Source: Rhizobium sp. Root708
GTDB lineage: Bacteria; Pseudomonadota; Alphaproteobacteria; Rhizobiales; Rhizobiaceae
Reading direction: 5' to 3'
Assembly (NCBI RefSeq): GCF_001429725.1
Contig: NZ_LMHV01000023.1
Location: forward strand, 248,767-312,766
DNA: 64,000 bases
The notes under the pieces are model-generated. The model saw nothing but the letters and a program-made list of their open reading frames with translations, ran no database searches and was not told where the DNA came from. The translations under genes and the position numbers were made by a program. Position 1 is the stretch's first letter. Each line of letters begins with the position of its first letter. This document shows, one piece after another, positions 36,675 through 45,296 of this stretch.

Positions 36675-36704
36675 ATACCAGATGGCAACCAGTTTATGAC
36701 TGGT
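36675..36704. promoter_or_regulatory. GntR-type operator upstream of nanEK
   Basis: Two overlapping elements: ATACCAGATGGCAACCAGT (36675-36693) and the palindrome ACCAGT-TTATG-ACTGGT (36688-36704), followed by AT. They lie between the GntR stop and the nanEK start. The same half-site ACTGGTAT recurs at 37497-37504 and a related palindrome at 42704-42719. Confidence 0.65.
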
Positions 36705-36705
36705 A

Positions 36706-37455
36706 TTACCTGCGGAGTTCGAAGACGAAATCGAAGACGTCACCCTTGTACCTGGTCTCGCACAATTCGACGATCTGCCCATCCCCCAGGAAGCAGCGGC
36801 GTTCCGTCACGAGAAGCGGCGCTCCAGCTTCGCAGTGAAGATGGGTCGCATCATCGGCCGATGCCGGTCGCGAACGCATGCGCTGAACCGCCCGCTCGGG
36901 CAGGAAGCCACGGGCCTGCAGCGCCTCGTAAAGCGATTGGTCGATCAGGTGCGGTGACGGCAGAAACCGGACCGGAACCACCGAGGTCTCCACCGCAATC
37001 GGAAGCGAATTGGCGGTCCGGATACGCTTGATCCTGACGACATTTGCATCTCCGGCGATCCCGAGCGCCATCATTTCAGTCGATGACGCACGGGTAATCT
37101 GCCTCGATATCCAAATACACCCAGGCAGTTGGCCGCGGGCACGGATATCCTCGGAGAAGCTGGTCAGGGTCGCCAAGGACTTTTCGACCCGCGATCCGAT
37201 CTCAGTCTTGAAGCCGTGCCGGCGGCTGAGCAACCCTTCTTCCTCCAGCAAGGACAGCGCCTTGCGGACGGTGACGCGCGACAGCGAAAGCGACGTGGCA
37301 ATCACCCGCTCACCCGGCAACACACTGCCCGACTGAAACGTTTGTGTCTGGATCGCTTTCTCAATGGCGAGCTTCAAGCGTTTGTAGAGGGGGATATTCC
37401 CCGGGATCTGATCAAGTGATTTCTCGATCGCATCGATCACCTGGTTCTGGGCCAT
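36706..37455 (-). CDS. GntR-family transcriptional regulator (HutC/UTRA type), first copy
   Basis: A 249-residue regulator. The winged helix is at about residues 15-80 (IPLYKRLKLAIEKAIQTQTF, SGSVLPGERVIATSLSLSRV, TVRKALSLLEEEGLLSRRHG), followed by a UTRA ligand domain (ARGQLPGCIWISRQITRASS, RIKRIRTANSLPIAVETSVV). UTRA domains bind small molecules such as sugar phosphates, so GlcNAc-6-P or ManNAc-6-P would be natural effectors here. The ATG at 37455 was used; TTG at 37467 is in frame and neither has a strong ribosome site. It sits directly upstream of nanEK with the operator between them and likely represses that operon. Confidence 0.9.
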   Translation of the reverse strand: MAQNQVIDAIEKSLDQIPGNIPLYKRLKLAIEKAIQTQTFQSGSVLPGERVIATSLSLSRVTVRKALSLLEEEGLLSRRHGFKTEIGSRVEKSLATLTSFSEDIRARGQLPGCIWISRQITRASSTEMMALGIAGDANVVRIKRIRTANSLPIAVETSVVPVRFLPSPHLIDQSLYEALQARGFLPERAVQRMRSRPASADDATHLHCEAGAPLLVTERRCFLGDGQIVELCETRYKGDVFDFVFELRR

Positions 37456-37871
37456 AAAATTCGCCAATGTCCGCTAAAAAAATCCGTTGGACATATACTG
37501 GTATTATCGGCCGGTGACAATTGCACTTCATGGAGCTGGCCATCGAGAAGGCGTGACGCTCTTTCAGTCGGGGGAAGGTCCGACGGATGCACGGCTCTGC
37601 TGAGGTTTCAAGCCGCAGAAAGAGCGCTACGGCCGAGGAGTTTGTTTGCGAAGTTGCGCGCCAGATCATTGAAGGCCTCCGTACCGAGGCAGGCCGTTAG
37701 GTCCTGCGAGACGGCCGCGCATGGAAACTCAAGTCCGTTTAGGTAGGCGCTGGAATGGCTCGGGCGCATTGGATCGGATAGCGGCTTCCCAGCGAGAACC
37801 ATGATCCGGGATCACGTCTTACACCCGCCTCCCGCGTCTTGGCACAGGCGTCTGCCTGAACGCCTCACAGC
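37456..37871. promoter_or_regulatory. Upstream region of GntR gene; half-site, otherwise no gene seen
   Basis: This 416-bp stretch lies between the GntR start and the GNAT-protein stop, all on the minus strand. Near its left end is ACTGGTAT (37497-37504), the same half-site as in the nanEK operator, so the regulator probably controls itself. Two minus-strand reading frames of 85 and 64 codons (37412-37669, 37608-37802) have no recognisable features. Confidence 0.5.
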
Positions 37872-38366
37872 TCAGTCCGAGACCTCATTCGGGTGCGCCT
37901 GCGGCAGCATACCGCGGTAGATACCGGGAACCGACCCTTCGATCGGGATGGCGCCAACGCTTCGGCGATAGAACTCCATCGGGCCCGCTCCGCCGATCAC
38001 GCCATACGGGTATCCCTGCGCATACATGTCCAGCAGCGTTTCCAGCAGCAGGGCGTGGCCGACGCCCTTCCCCCGCGCCGCCTCATCGACGCCGGTCGGG
38101 CCGAAGAAGCCCTTCGCGGTTGCGTCATGGCAGGCGAAGCCGATCAGCCGCTCATCCTCGATCGCAATGAAGCAAGTCGTCGGCTGGCGCATTGTCGCGG
38201 CCGTCGCCTCGGCCACCCACCCCGCTCCGAAACGCGGTTCAATCCACGATGCCAGCACCGGCAGTTCCGGCGGCAGCACGCGCCTGATCACGACGCTCTG
38301 GCTTGCCATGCGGCTATCCAGTGCCGCGTCACGTTTCAGCTCGTAGAGCTTGACCAGCATGTCCAT
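37872..38366 (-). CDS. GNAT-family N-acetyltransferase
   Basis: A 164-residue acetyl-CoA-dependent N-acyltransferase. The fold is shown by VVIRRVLPPELPVLASWIEP at the N-terminus, FIAIEDERLIGFACHD (beta 4) and the pyrophosphate-binding loop DEAARGKGVGHALLLETLLD. The C-terminus has PMEFYRRSVGAIPIEGSVPG. The ATG at 38366 follows GGAAAGG and lies 18 bp after the MalG-type permease stop, so the gene ends that transporter operon. It may acetylate an imported amino sugar before NanE-NanK acts; this is inferred from position only. Confidence 0.85.
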   Translation of the reverse strand: MDMLVKLYELKRDAALDSRMASQSVVIRRVLPPELPVLASWIEPRFGAGWVAEATAATMRQPTTCFIAIEDERLIGFACHDATAKGFFGPTGVDEAARGKGVGHALLLETLLDMYAQGYPYGVIGGAGPMEFYRRSVGAIPIEGSVPGIYRGMLPQAHPNEVSD

Positions 38367-38384
38367 GGTTTTTTCCTTTCCATC

Positions 38385-39263
38385 TCAGCCCTTGACCGCG
38401 CCAGCCGTCAGGCCGGCCACGATGCGCCTCTGGAAGAGAAGCACCACGGCGATAAGGGGAAGCGTTACCGTGACGGATGCCGCCATGATCTGTCCGAAGG
38501 GATATTCGTAGCGGCTGGTGCCGGCAATCAGGCCGATCGCCACCGGCACCGTGCGGTTTTCGTCGGTCAGTGTGAATGTCAGCGCGAACAGGAATTCGTT
38601 CCAAGCCAGAATGAAGGCAAGAATGCCGGTGCTGGCGAGCGACGGCCCCATCAGCGGCAGCAGAATCTTCATGAGGATGCGGAAATGCGAGCAGCCGTCG
38701 ATGATCGCGGCCTCCTCAAGTTCGCGCGGAAACTCCCGGATGAACGTCGTTAGAATCCACGTTGTGAACGGCACGGTGGACAAAAGATAAGTAAGGATCA
38801 GGGCGCTCGGACGATTGAACAGTCCCAACCAGTTGATCAGCTCGAACATGCCCGAGAGGACCACGACCTGCGGGAAGATCGAGATCATCAAGACGATCAT
38901 AAGCACGGCCCGGCGTTGGGGGAATTCGATCCGGCCGAGCGCGTACGCTGCCGAAAGGCCGATGATCAGCGACAGCAATGTCGTCGACACCGCGACATAG
39001 GCCGAATTCACAAGCGAACTCATGAAAACGGGATTGTCGATCAACTGCCGGTAGTAGGTGAAATCGAGCGCCGGCAGCAGCGCCGAGCGATAGAGCGCCG
39101 CCCCCTGTTTCGTCGACGAGACGAAGGCCCAGTAGTAGGGAAACAGTGTGTAGACGAGCACCAGAAGGAGTGCGAAGATCTGCAGCCCCCTGAAAACGCG
39201 CCGTCTCATTCTGTAGTAGGACGCCGGTTTGCGTATAGAGCGTTGGGCGATTGCATTTGCCAT
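38385..39263 (-). CDS. Carbohydrate ABC transporter permease (MalG type), second system
   Basis: A 292-residue permease with about six spans, the EAA loop LEEAAIIDGCSHFRILMKIL and the ending VAGLTAGAVKG. The ATG at 39263 is two bases past the partner stop. The apparent 476-codon form reaching to 39815 is the same frame running through the partner gene and is not real. It forms the channel with the product of 39266-40156. Confidence 0.93.
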   Translation of the reverse strand: MANAIAQRSIRKPASYYRMRRRVFRGLQIFALLLVLVYTLFPYYWAFVSSTKQGAALYRSALLPALDFTYYRQLIDNPVFMSSLVNSAYVAVSTTLLSLIIGLSAAYALGRIEFPQRRAVLMIVLMISIFPQVVVLSGMFELINWLGLFNRPSALILTYLLSTVPFTTWILTTFIREFPRELEEAAIIDGCSHFRILMKILLPLMGPSLASTGILAFILAWNEFLFALTFTLTDENRTVPVAIGLIAGTSRYEYPFGQIMAASVTVTLPLIAVVLLFQRRIVAGLTAGAVKG

Positions 39264-39265
39264 GT

Positions 39266-40156
39266 TCAGGTCCCCGCTGCCCTGTCGAGGCGAAGAGCCC
39301 CGATGATGATGATCGCGACCAGCGCAACGAGCAGGAAGACCCATGTCGATGCCGCGGAGCCGACACCGAGCTCCTGGAAGCTGATCAGTCGGTCTCGTGC
39401 GTAGATCGACACCGTCATGACGTGCTCGTTGCTGGCCGCCAGCACATAGGCAAGGTCGAACATGCGCAGCGCATCGAGGACACGGAAGAGAACCGCTACC
39501 CCGATGGCCGGCCGCAGCATGGGCAGTGTGATCGACCAAAAACGCTTCCAGGCCGGGATACCATCGACCTCGGCCGCTTCGAATATCTCGGGCGAGATCA
39601 GCTGGAGGCCGGCGAGGATCAACAGCACCATGAAGGGTGTCGTCATCCACACGTCGATGAAGATGACGACGCCCATGATCAGCGAGCTGCTGGCCGTCCA
39701 GGCAATGCCATGATCGACCAGCCCAAGCCCCGACAGGATTTTGTTGATGACGCCGAACTGGTCGTTCAGCATCCATTCCCAGATCTTGGTGGCAACGACG
39801 ACGGGAATGGCCCACGGCACGAGAATGGCGGCGCGCGCCAGACCTCGACCGGGAATGATCTCATTGAGAAGCAGCGCGATCGCGAGGCCCAGCACAGTCT
39901 CGATGGCGACCGAGATCACCGTGAAGACAAGCGTGTTTTTGACGGCGACCCACCAGCTGTGATCGTTGATGACCTCCATGAAATTGTCGAAACCGACCAT
40001 GGAGTAGACGGAGGGATCATCGAGGTAGGCATCTGTGAACGAGAAGAAGAAGGTTCGGCTCAGAGGCCAGACTGCGACGAGGAGAATAACTGCGGTGACA
40101 GGGACAAGGAAGAGCCAAGCGGCCCGGTGATCGCGGCGGGCAAGTTTGGCGCTCAT
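39266..40156 (-). CDS. Carbohydrate ABC transporter permease (MalF type), second system
   Basis: A 296-residue permease. It begins RRDHRAAWLFLVPVTAVILL, has FTDAYLDDPSVYSMVGFDNF typical of MalF-like sugar permeases, and carries the EAA loop FEAAEVDGIPAWKRFWSITL. The ATG at 40156 overlaps the ATPase stop by four bases. Confidence 0.93.
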   Translation of the reverse strand: MSAKLARRDHRAAWLFLVPVTAVILLVAVWPLSRTFFFSFTDAYLDDPSVYSMVGFDNFMEVINDHSWWVAVKNTLVFTVISVAIETVLGLAIALLLNEIIPGRGLARAAILVPWAIPVVVATKIWEWMLNDQFGVINKILSGLGLVDHGIAWTASSSLIMGVVIFIDVWMTTPFMVLLILAGLQLISPEIFEAAEVDGIPAWKRFWSITLPMLRPAIGVAVLFRVLDALRMFDLAYVLAASNEHVMTVSIYARDRLISFQELGVGSAASTWVFLLVALVAIIIIGALRLDRAAGT

Positions 40157-41268
40157 GGTTCACGTCCCTGCCCGGTTCCAGCCGACGCATGGCTCAGAAG
40201 CACGCGCTTGCCGTCGGCAGCAAATGCGAAGATAGCGGAGTCCGCAAAATCAAGCCCGACGCGCGTACCGATCTTGTCCGGCGAGGGAGCGGTTGGAAGC
40301 CTGACCACCCAGACAGTATCGTCCTTGATCCGGCAATAGCCGAAATGCTCATGGCCGAGGTCCTCGACACGCTCCAGCGTGCAGGCAATGCGGCCATCCG
40401 TCTCCGCGACGAGGCGCAAGGCTTCCGGACGGACGCCGATCTCCGCGATTGGTCCCGACGGATTTTGCGCGACCAACGAGAGGGAGAGATTTCCCGGGCC
40501 GACGATCGCGCCTGCATTGGTTCCTGTTTGCGCCGAAACGGCCAGGAAATTCATCCGCGGACTGCCGATGAAGCCCGCCACGAACCGGTTGTCGGGTGTA
40601 TGGTAAAGCTGCTGAGGCGTTCCCACCTGCTCGATGCGGCCATGGTTGAGCACCACGATCCGGTCAGCGAGGGTCATCGCTTCCGACTGATCGTGGGTGA
40701 CGTAAATCATCGTGGTCTTCAGATCGTCATGGAGCTTGGCGATCTCCATGCGCATTTCCATCCGAAGATCGGAATCGAGGTTCGAGAGCGGCTCGTCGAA
40801 CAGGAATATCTCCGGTTGGCGCACCAGCGCTCGTCCGATCGCCACGCGCTGCCGTTGTCCGCCGGACAACTCGCGTGGCCGGCGCTCCATGAGGTGATCG
40901 ACCTTGAGCATGCGCGCGACGGCTGAAACCTTCTGATTGATCGCATCCTTGGCCACACCAAGCGTTTCCAACGCGAAACCGATATTTCGCGCGACGCTCA
41001 TGTGAGGGTAGAGGGCATAGGACTGAAAAACGAATGCGACGCCTCTCTTTGACGCCGGAACATCGGTCACATCCTCTCCGCCGATCGTCACAACCCCTTT
41101 CGAGGCCGCGACCAGGCCTGCAACGATACGGAGAAGTGTCGACTTGCCGCAGCCCGACGGGCCGACGAAGACGACAAATTCGCCATCGTTGATCTGCAGG
41201 TCGACGTCCTGAATGACAGTATGCGTACCATAGTTCTTCGATACGGATTCAAGAGAAACCGAAGCCAT
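40153..41268 (-). CDS. Carbohydrate ABC transporter ATP-binding protein (MalK/UgpC type)
   Basis: A 371-residue ATPase. Walker A is GPSGCGKST, the signature is LSGGQRQR, Walker B is IFLFDEPLSNLD, with the switch histidine in VTHDQSEAMTLADRI and a C-terminal MalK-like regulatory TOBE region from about 240. It is the only ATPase for two carbohydrate binding-protein/permease sets (33746-32002 and 42636-38385), so it probably powers both, as MsmK and MsiK do elsewhere. Confidence 0.93.
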   Translation of the reverse strand: MASVSLESVSKNYGTHTVIQDVDLQINDGEFVVFVGPSGCGKSTLLRIVAGLVAASKGVVTIGGEDVTDVPASKRGVAFVFQSYALYPHMSVARNIGFALETLGVAKDAINQKVSAVARMLKVDHLMERRPRELSGGQRQRVAIGRALVRQPEIFLFDEPLSNLDSDLRMEMRMEIAKLHDDLKTTMIYVTHDQSEAMTLADRIVVLNHGRIEQVGTPQQLYHTPDNRFVAGFIGSPRMNFLAVSAQTGTNAGAIVGPGNLSLSLVAQNPSGPIAEIGVRPEALRLVAETDGRIACTLERVEDLGHEHFGYCRIKDDTVWVVRLPTAPSPDKIGTRVGLDFADSAIFAFAADGKRVLLSHASAGTGQGREP

Positions 41269-41334
41269 TTTTCACCCGGACTTATCACAATGAAAGGCTC
41301 GCCCCTTATCAGCGGCGATTGGCGGCGCGCGTCG

Positions 41335-41362
41335 GGAGGGCAGGTCGTCAAACCTGCCCTCC
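41335..41362 (-). other. Intercistronic stem-loop after the second binding-protein gene
   Basis: GGAGGGCAGG at 41335-41344 pairs perfectly with CCTGCCCTCC at 41353-41362 (10 bp, eight-base loop). It lies 17 bases after the binding-protein stop and 66 before the ATPase start on the minus strand, with no T-run: the same placement as the stem-loop at 33712-33736. Confidence 0.7.
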
Positions 41363-41379
41363 CCGCGTTCAGACTACGC

Positions 41380-42636
41380 TCAACGGCTTTCCTTGAGTTT
41401 TTCCAACCGCCCTGCCAGCGATGTCAGTCCGGCTTTGGTGTCGCCGCTGCCGGAGAGCATATCGTGGACAGCGCGATAGAAGGCCTGTGATACGCGATTG
41501 TAGCTAGTGCCGGTATAGCCCGAGGGACGCACGGCGCTGTCTGCGAAAGCCTGCTGATTGTCCTTCAGGAACGGGATCTTCGCCAGAACCTCAGTATCGC
41601 TGTAGAGCGCCGGGATAGACGGGTTTACCGCATCCTGCAGCGCCCGCTTCTTCTGCATGTCGGGACCGGTGATGAAGTTCACGAAGTCGGCGGCCACGTC
41701 GGGCTTGGAGCTGTACTTCGAGACGCCGTAGTACATCGGACCGAGGCAACCGCTCGACTTCTGACCTTCCGCGCCGACGGGCAACGGCATCACGCCGACC
41801 TTGTCGACGATGGCGCTGCCTTCCTTGTGCGAGGTGCCCCAAACGTAGGGCCAGTTGCGGTGGAAGACGGCATTGCCGGATTCGAAGACGGCGCGCGAGG
41901 CTTCTTCGTCGTAGTTCAACGTTCCCTCGGGGCTGATCGATCCTATCCAGCCCTTGGCCTTGTCGATTGCTTCGGCAGCCTTCGGATTGTCGATCGTCAC
42001 CTTGCCGTCGTCGGCGATGATCGTGCCGCCGCCGTTCGACGCAATCAGTTCGATCGCATCGCAAGTGAGGCCTTCATAGCTCTTCGCCTGCCAGGCGTAG
42101 CCCCACATTTCGGCATTGCCGGCAGCGCGTTCCTTGTCCTGAATTTCCTTCGCGGATGCGGCGAGTTCATCCCAGGTCTTCGGCGGCTGCTTGCCGTATT
42201 TCTCCAGGAGATCCTTGCGATAGAACATCAGGCCGACGTCCATGTAGGCAGGCATGGCTATCAGGTGGCCATCCAGCTTGGCGGCGTTAAGCGTGGAGGC
42301 AAAATGCTTGTCCTGGTCCGCCTGCGGGATCACCGTCTTCAGATCGAGCAGGCCGTTCTTGAACATGCCGAGCCAGATGACGTCGAGGAACAGGACGTCG
42401 ATGTCGGTCGACTTCGCCGCAAGCAGCTGCTGGTAGATCGGGATCGCGTCGTCAAGCAACGCGGGCATCTTGTTGATCTTCGCCTCGTTGCCCGTCTTCT
42501 CCTTCCAGGCATTGGCGACGTTCGTGCAGAGTTCGAACTCCGTCGGCGCGCAGAAGACTGAAATCGTCTCGGCGCTGGCCGTTCCGCTCCAGAGGGCGGC
42601 GGAGAATGCGAGGGCGGCAAGGCTCTTCTTAAGCAT
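41380..42636 (-). CDS. Carbohydrate ABC transporter solute-binding protein (ThuE-like)
   Basis: A 418-residue family 1 binding protein. The Sec signal is MLKKSLAALAFSAALWSGTA with cleavage after ASA. Features shared with rhizobial ThuE-type trehalose/maltose-binding proteins are AIPIYQQLLAAKSTDIDVLF, DVGLMFYRKDLLEKYGKQPP, KSYEGLTCDAIELIASNGGG, AVFHRNWPYVWGTSHKEG and YNRVSQAFYRAVHDMLSGSG. The ATG at 42636 has AAGGGAACC upstream. The neighbouring GntR regulator and operator suggest an amino sugar, but a disaccharide ligand is equally possible. Confidence 0.9.
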   Translation of the reverse strand: MLKKSLAALAFSAALWSGTASAETISVFCAPTEFELCTNVANAWKEKTGNEAKINKMPALLDDAIPIYQQLLAAKSTDIDVLFLDVIWLGMFKNGLLDLKTVIPQADQDKHFASTLNAAKLDGHLIAMPAYMDVGLMFYRKDLLEKYGKQPPKTWDELAASAKEIQDKERAAGNAEMWGYAWQAKSYEGLTCDAIELIASNGGGTIIADDGKVTIDNPKAAEAIDKAKGWIGSISPEGTLNYDEEASRAVFESGNAVFHRNWPYVWGTSHKEGSAIVDKVGVMPLPVGAEGQKSSGCLGPMYYGVSKYSSKPDVAADFVNFITGPDMQKKRALQDAVNPSIPALYSDTEVLAKIPFLKDNQQAFADSAVRPSGYTGTSYNRVSQAFYRAVHDMLSGSGDTKAGLTSLAGRLEKLKESR

Positions 42637-42703
42637 GATGGTTCCCTTGATTGTTATTAGAGCTTGGCATCGTCGGAACTCTTCGGTCCCTTACGACAAT
42701 AGG

Positions 42704-42719
42704 ACTGGTTATGACCAGT
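42704..42719. promoter_or_regulatory. GntR-type operator, divergent promoter
   Basis: The perfect 16-bp palindrome ACTGGTTATGACCAGT lies between the binding-protein start (42636) and the second GntR gene. Its arms match those of the nanEK operator at 36688-36704 in swapped order. Confidence 0.7.
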
Positions 42720-42728
42720 TATGTCAAC

Positions 42729-43592
42729 ATGGACTTTTTAAAGAATTGCGTTGAGGATAGTGACGCGGACAGGCGGATCAGAGGACAACCGAATTTGAAG
42801 ACGCTCGAGACCGAAGATACATTGGTTGCTAAACAAGGCGTGATCGATCGCGACGACCCCCGTCCATTGCACAAGCAGGTCTATGCGGCGCTGCTGGCGG
42901 CGATCAGCGATGGCAGACTGCCGCTGCGCGGCAAGCTTCCTTCCGAGCGGGAACTCGTTGATCTCTACGCCGTCAGCCGCATCACCATCCGTCACGCGAT
43001 TCGCGAACTGATCCAGCAAGGCGTGGTGCATAGCCAGCCGGGCAAGGGCCTCTACGTCACGGAGCGTGGCGGCGGTTTCGAACTGCAAGTCCTCAAGAGC
43101 TTTACCAGCATCGCGCTGGCCAATGGTCACAATCCGGGCCATCAGCTCATCGAAGCGAGCCTTGTTTACGCTCCGCTGGAAATCAGTCGTCCGCTGTTTC
43201 TAGCACCCGGCGCAGAGGTCGTCCTTCTGTCGAGACTGCGCCTGCTCGACAATATTCCCGCCGTCATCCAGACCGACTGGATTCCCGCTGCGCGCGTTCC
43301 CGGGCTGCTTGATCTGGATTGGGGAATTGCAAACCGCTCGCTTTATGAAGAGTTGCGCGAACGCTACGGCATTTTCCCAAAGCGCGGACAAACGACGCTG
43401 AGTGCGCGGCTCGCGGATGTGAACGAGGCACGCCTTCTGCAACTGTCACCGCCCGCAGCTGTCCTCACCGTCGACCAGATCGCCTTCGATGACAGGAACC
43501 GGCCGGTCAACATGACGGCCCTCGTGCATCATCCCGCGCGGTATCCGCTGACACTGCTGCAGTCCGAGACTGGAGATTTTACACAGTACTGA
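42729..43592 (+). CDS. GntR-family transcriptional regulator (HutC/UTRA type), second copy
   Basis: A regulator of up to 287 residues. The helix-turn-helix lies about 40 residues in (PRPLHKQVYAALLAAISDGR, LPSERELVDLYAVSRITIRH, AIRELIQQGVVHSQPGKGLY), followed by UTRA (FLAPGAEVVLLSRLRLLDNI, WGIANRSLYEELRERYGIFP). The start is uncertain: the ATG at 42729 has no ribosome site, and the region between it and the conserved part is untypical, so a downstream GTG near 42762 or TTG near 42795 is possible. It is divergent from the ThuE-like transporter operon with the palindrome between them and probably represses it. Confidence 0.85.
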   Translation: MDFLKNCVEDSDADRRIRGQPNLKTLETEDTLVAKQGVIDRDDPRPLHKQVYAALLAAISDGRLPLRGKLPSERELVDLYAVSRITIRHAIRELIQQGVVHSQPGKGLYVTERGGGFELQVLKSFTSIALANGHNPGHQLIEASLVYAPLEISRPLFLAPGAEVVLLSRLRLLDNIPAVIQTDWIPAARVPGLLDLDWGIANRSLYEELRERYGIFPKRGQTTLSARLADVNEARLLQLSPPAAVLTVDQIAFDDRNRPVNMTALVHHPARYPLTLLQSETGDFTQY

Positions 43593-43660
43593 CGTTACGG
43601 TCCCTGTTCCGAATACCTGCCTTCGGGATGAAACAAGCGGCCAGACACTCAAACACGTTC

Positions 43661-43697
43661 GCATTCGTTTGACATTCGAATAATCTTCATTTTAACT
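43661..43697 (+). promoter_or_regulatory. Promoter with GlpR-like operator for glpD operon
   Basis: TTGACA at 43669-43674 and TTAACT at 43692-43697 with a 17-bp spacer form a plausible promoter. Repeated TTCG elements (GTTCGCATTCGTTTGACATTC-type sequence, 43658-43678, then ATTCGAAT) overlap the -35 and resemble DeoR/GlpR half-sites. No glpR gene is in the window. Confidence 0.4.
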
Positions 43698-43733
43698 GCA
43701 TTAACTTTCGCAATCTTGGCTCGGAGGGGGAAC

Positions 43734-45251
43734 GTGAGCCGGAAGATTTACGATCTTTTCGTCATCGGCGGAGGCATCAACGGGTGTGGGATCGCCCGTG
43801 ATGCGGTCGGGCGCGGCTATTCGGTCGCACTTGCAGAAATGAACGATTTCGCTTCGGGAACATCATCCGGCGCGACCAAACTCATCCATGGCGGCCTTCG
43901 CTACCTCGAGCACTTCGAGTTTCGGCTCGTGCGTGAATCGCTCATGGAGCGCGAGGTGCTTTGGGCAACGGCGCCGCACATCATTCGGCCGATGCGCTTC
44001 GTGCTTCCCTACCATAAAGGCGGCATCCGTCCGGCATGGCTTATTCGTCTTGGATTGTTTGTCTACGATCACCTCGGCGGGCGGAAACTGTTGCCGCCAA
44101 CCAAGGTTCTGGACATGCGTCGCGATCCGGCCGGCAAACCATTGAAAGCAATCTTTACCAAGGCTTTCGAATACTCGGACGGCTGGGTCGACGATGCCCG
44201 TATGGTTGTCCTGAATGCAAGGGATGCGGCCGACCGCGGCGCACTGATCATGCCGCGAACGAAAGTCGTCGCGGCCAGACGCGAGAATGACCTTTGGTCG
44301 ATTGACGCGGTCGATACCGCCAGCGGCCAACCGAGCAGTTTTCAAGCGCGAATGCTGGTGAATGCAGCCGGCCCGTGGGTTGATCAGGTCATTCACTCGG
44401 CCATCGGACAAAACGAGGCTCAGCATGTGCGGCTGGTGCAGGGCAGCCATATCGTCGTGCGGAAGAAGTTTGATCATCCTCGGGCTTACTTCTTTCAAAA
44501 TCCCGACAATCGGATCATCTTCGCGATACCGTACGAAGAGGATTTTACGCTGATCGGCACCACCGACCGCGACTATTCGGCTGATCCCAAGGATGTGAAA
44601 ATCACCGAGGAAGAGACAACTTATCTCTGCAAGGCGGCGAGCGAATATTTCAAGGAACCAGTTGTCCCAGGGGATATCGTCTGGACCTATTCGGCCGTGC
44701 GGCCGTTGTTCGACGACGGCGCCTCAAAAGCGCAGGAAGCAACGCGCGACTATGTGTTGATCGTCGAGGGCACCGGGGCAACCGCCCCTCTGCTCAATGT
44801 CTTTGGCGGCAAACTGACGACATATCGGCGGCTGTCTGAGCACGCGCTGGAAAAGATCGCCACAGCGATCGGCCCCAAGGGTGCGCCGTGGACGGCGAAG
44901 GGCCGGCTGCCGGGCGGCGATTTTGCAGTGACCGGCTATGAGGCGCAAGTCGGTGATCTGAAGGGCCGCTACCCGTTCCTCGCAAATCAGCATGCCCGCC
45001 GGCTGGTGCGTTGCTACGGAACAAAGGCCGCCGTGATGCTCGAACGGGCGGCAAGTATCGAGGATTTGGGACGCTGTTTCGGTGGCGATCTCTATGAGAT
45101 TGAAGTTCGCTACCTAATCGAGCATGAATGGGCTAGGCACGCCGATGACGTGCTCTGGAGGAGAACGAAGGAAGGCCTGCGCCTGAGCAAGGAACAGGCT
45201 GGGTTGCTGGAGGAGTACATGGCCGCGCTACCGGCTCAGATGGCCGGATAA
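43734..45251 (+). CDS. glpD: Glycerol-3-phosphate dehydrogenase
   Basis: A 505-residue FAD-dependent aerobic glycerol-3-phosphate dehydrogenase, which feeds electrons to quinone at the inner membrane and makes dihydroxyacetone phosphate. The FAD motif is YDLFVIGGGINGCGIARDA at the N-terminus, followed by DFASGTSSGATKLIHGGLRY, RFVLPYHKGGIRPAWLIRLG and TYSAVRPLFDDGA. The GTG at 43734 follows GGAGGGGG; an in-frame TTG at 43716 was rejected. It leads the glycerol transport operon, 45 bp ahead of glpS. Confidence 0.95.
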   Translation: MSRKIYDLFVIGGGINGCGIARDAVGRGYSVALAEMNDFASGTSSGATKLIHGGLRYLEHFEFRLVRESLMEREVLWATAPHIIRPMRFVLPYHKGGIRPAWLIRLGLFVYDHLGGRKLLPPTKVLDMRRDPAGKPLKAIFTKAFEYSDGWVDDARMVVLNARDAADRGALIMPRTKVVAARRENDLWSIDAVDTASGQPSSFQARMLVNAAGPWVDQVIHSAIGQNEAQHVRLVQGSHIVVRKKFDHPRAYFFQNPDNRIIFAIPYEEDFTLIGTTDRDYSADPKDVKITEEETTYLCKAASEYFKEPVVPGDIVWTYSAVRPLFDDGASKAQEATRDYVLIVEGTGATAPLLNVFGGKLTTYRRLSEHALEKIATAIGPKGAPWTAKGRLPGGDFAVTGYEAQVGDLKGRYPFLANQHARRLVRCYGTKAAVMLERAASIEDLGRCFGGDLYEIEVRYLIEHEWARHADDVLWRRTKEGLRLSKEQAGLLEEYMAALPAQMAG

Positions 45252-45296
45252 AAGAGCGGCATGTGGTCCCCGCTGTGAGGAGGCACGGGAGCCGGA

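Noticed and set aside
34938..37031. 697-codon plus-strand open frame
   Set aside because: Antisense to nanEK and parts of its neighbours; composition is that of a shadow frame.
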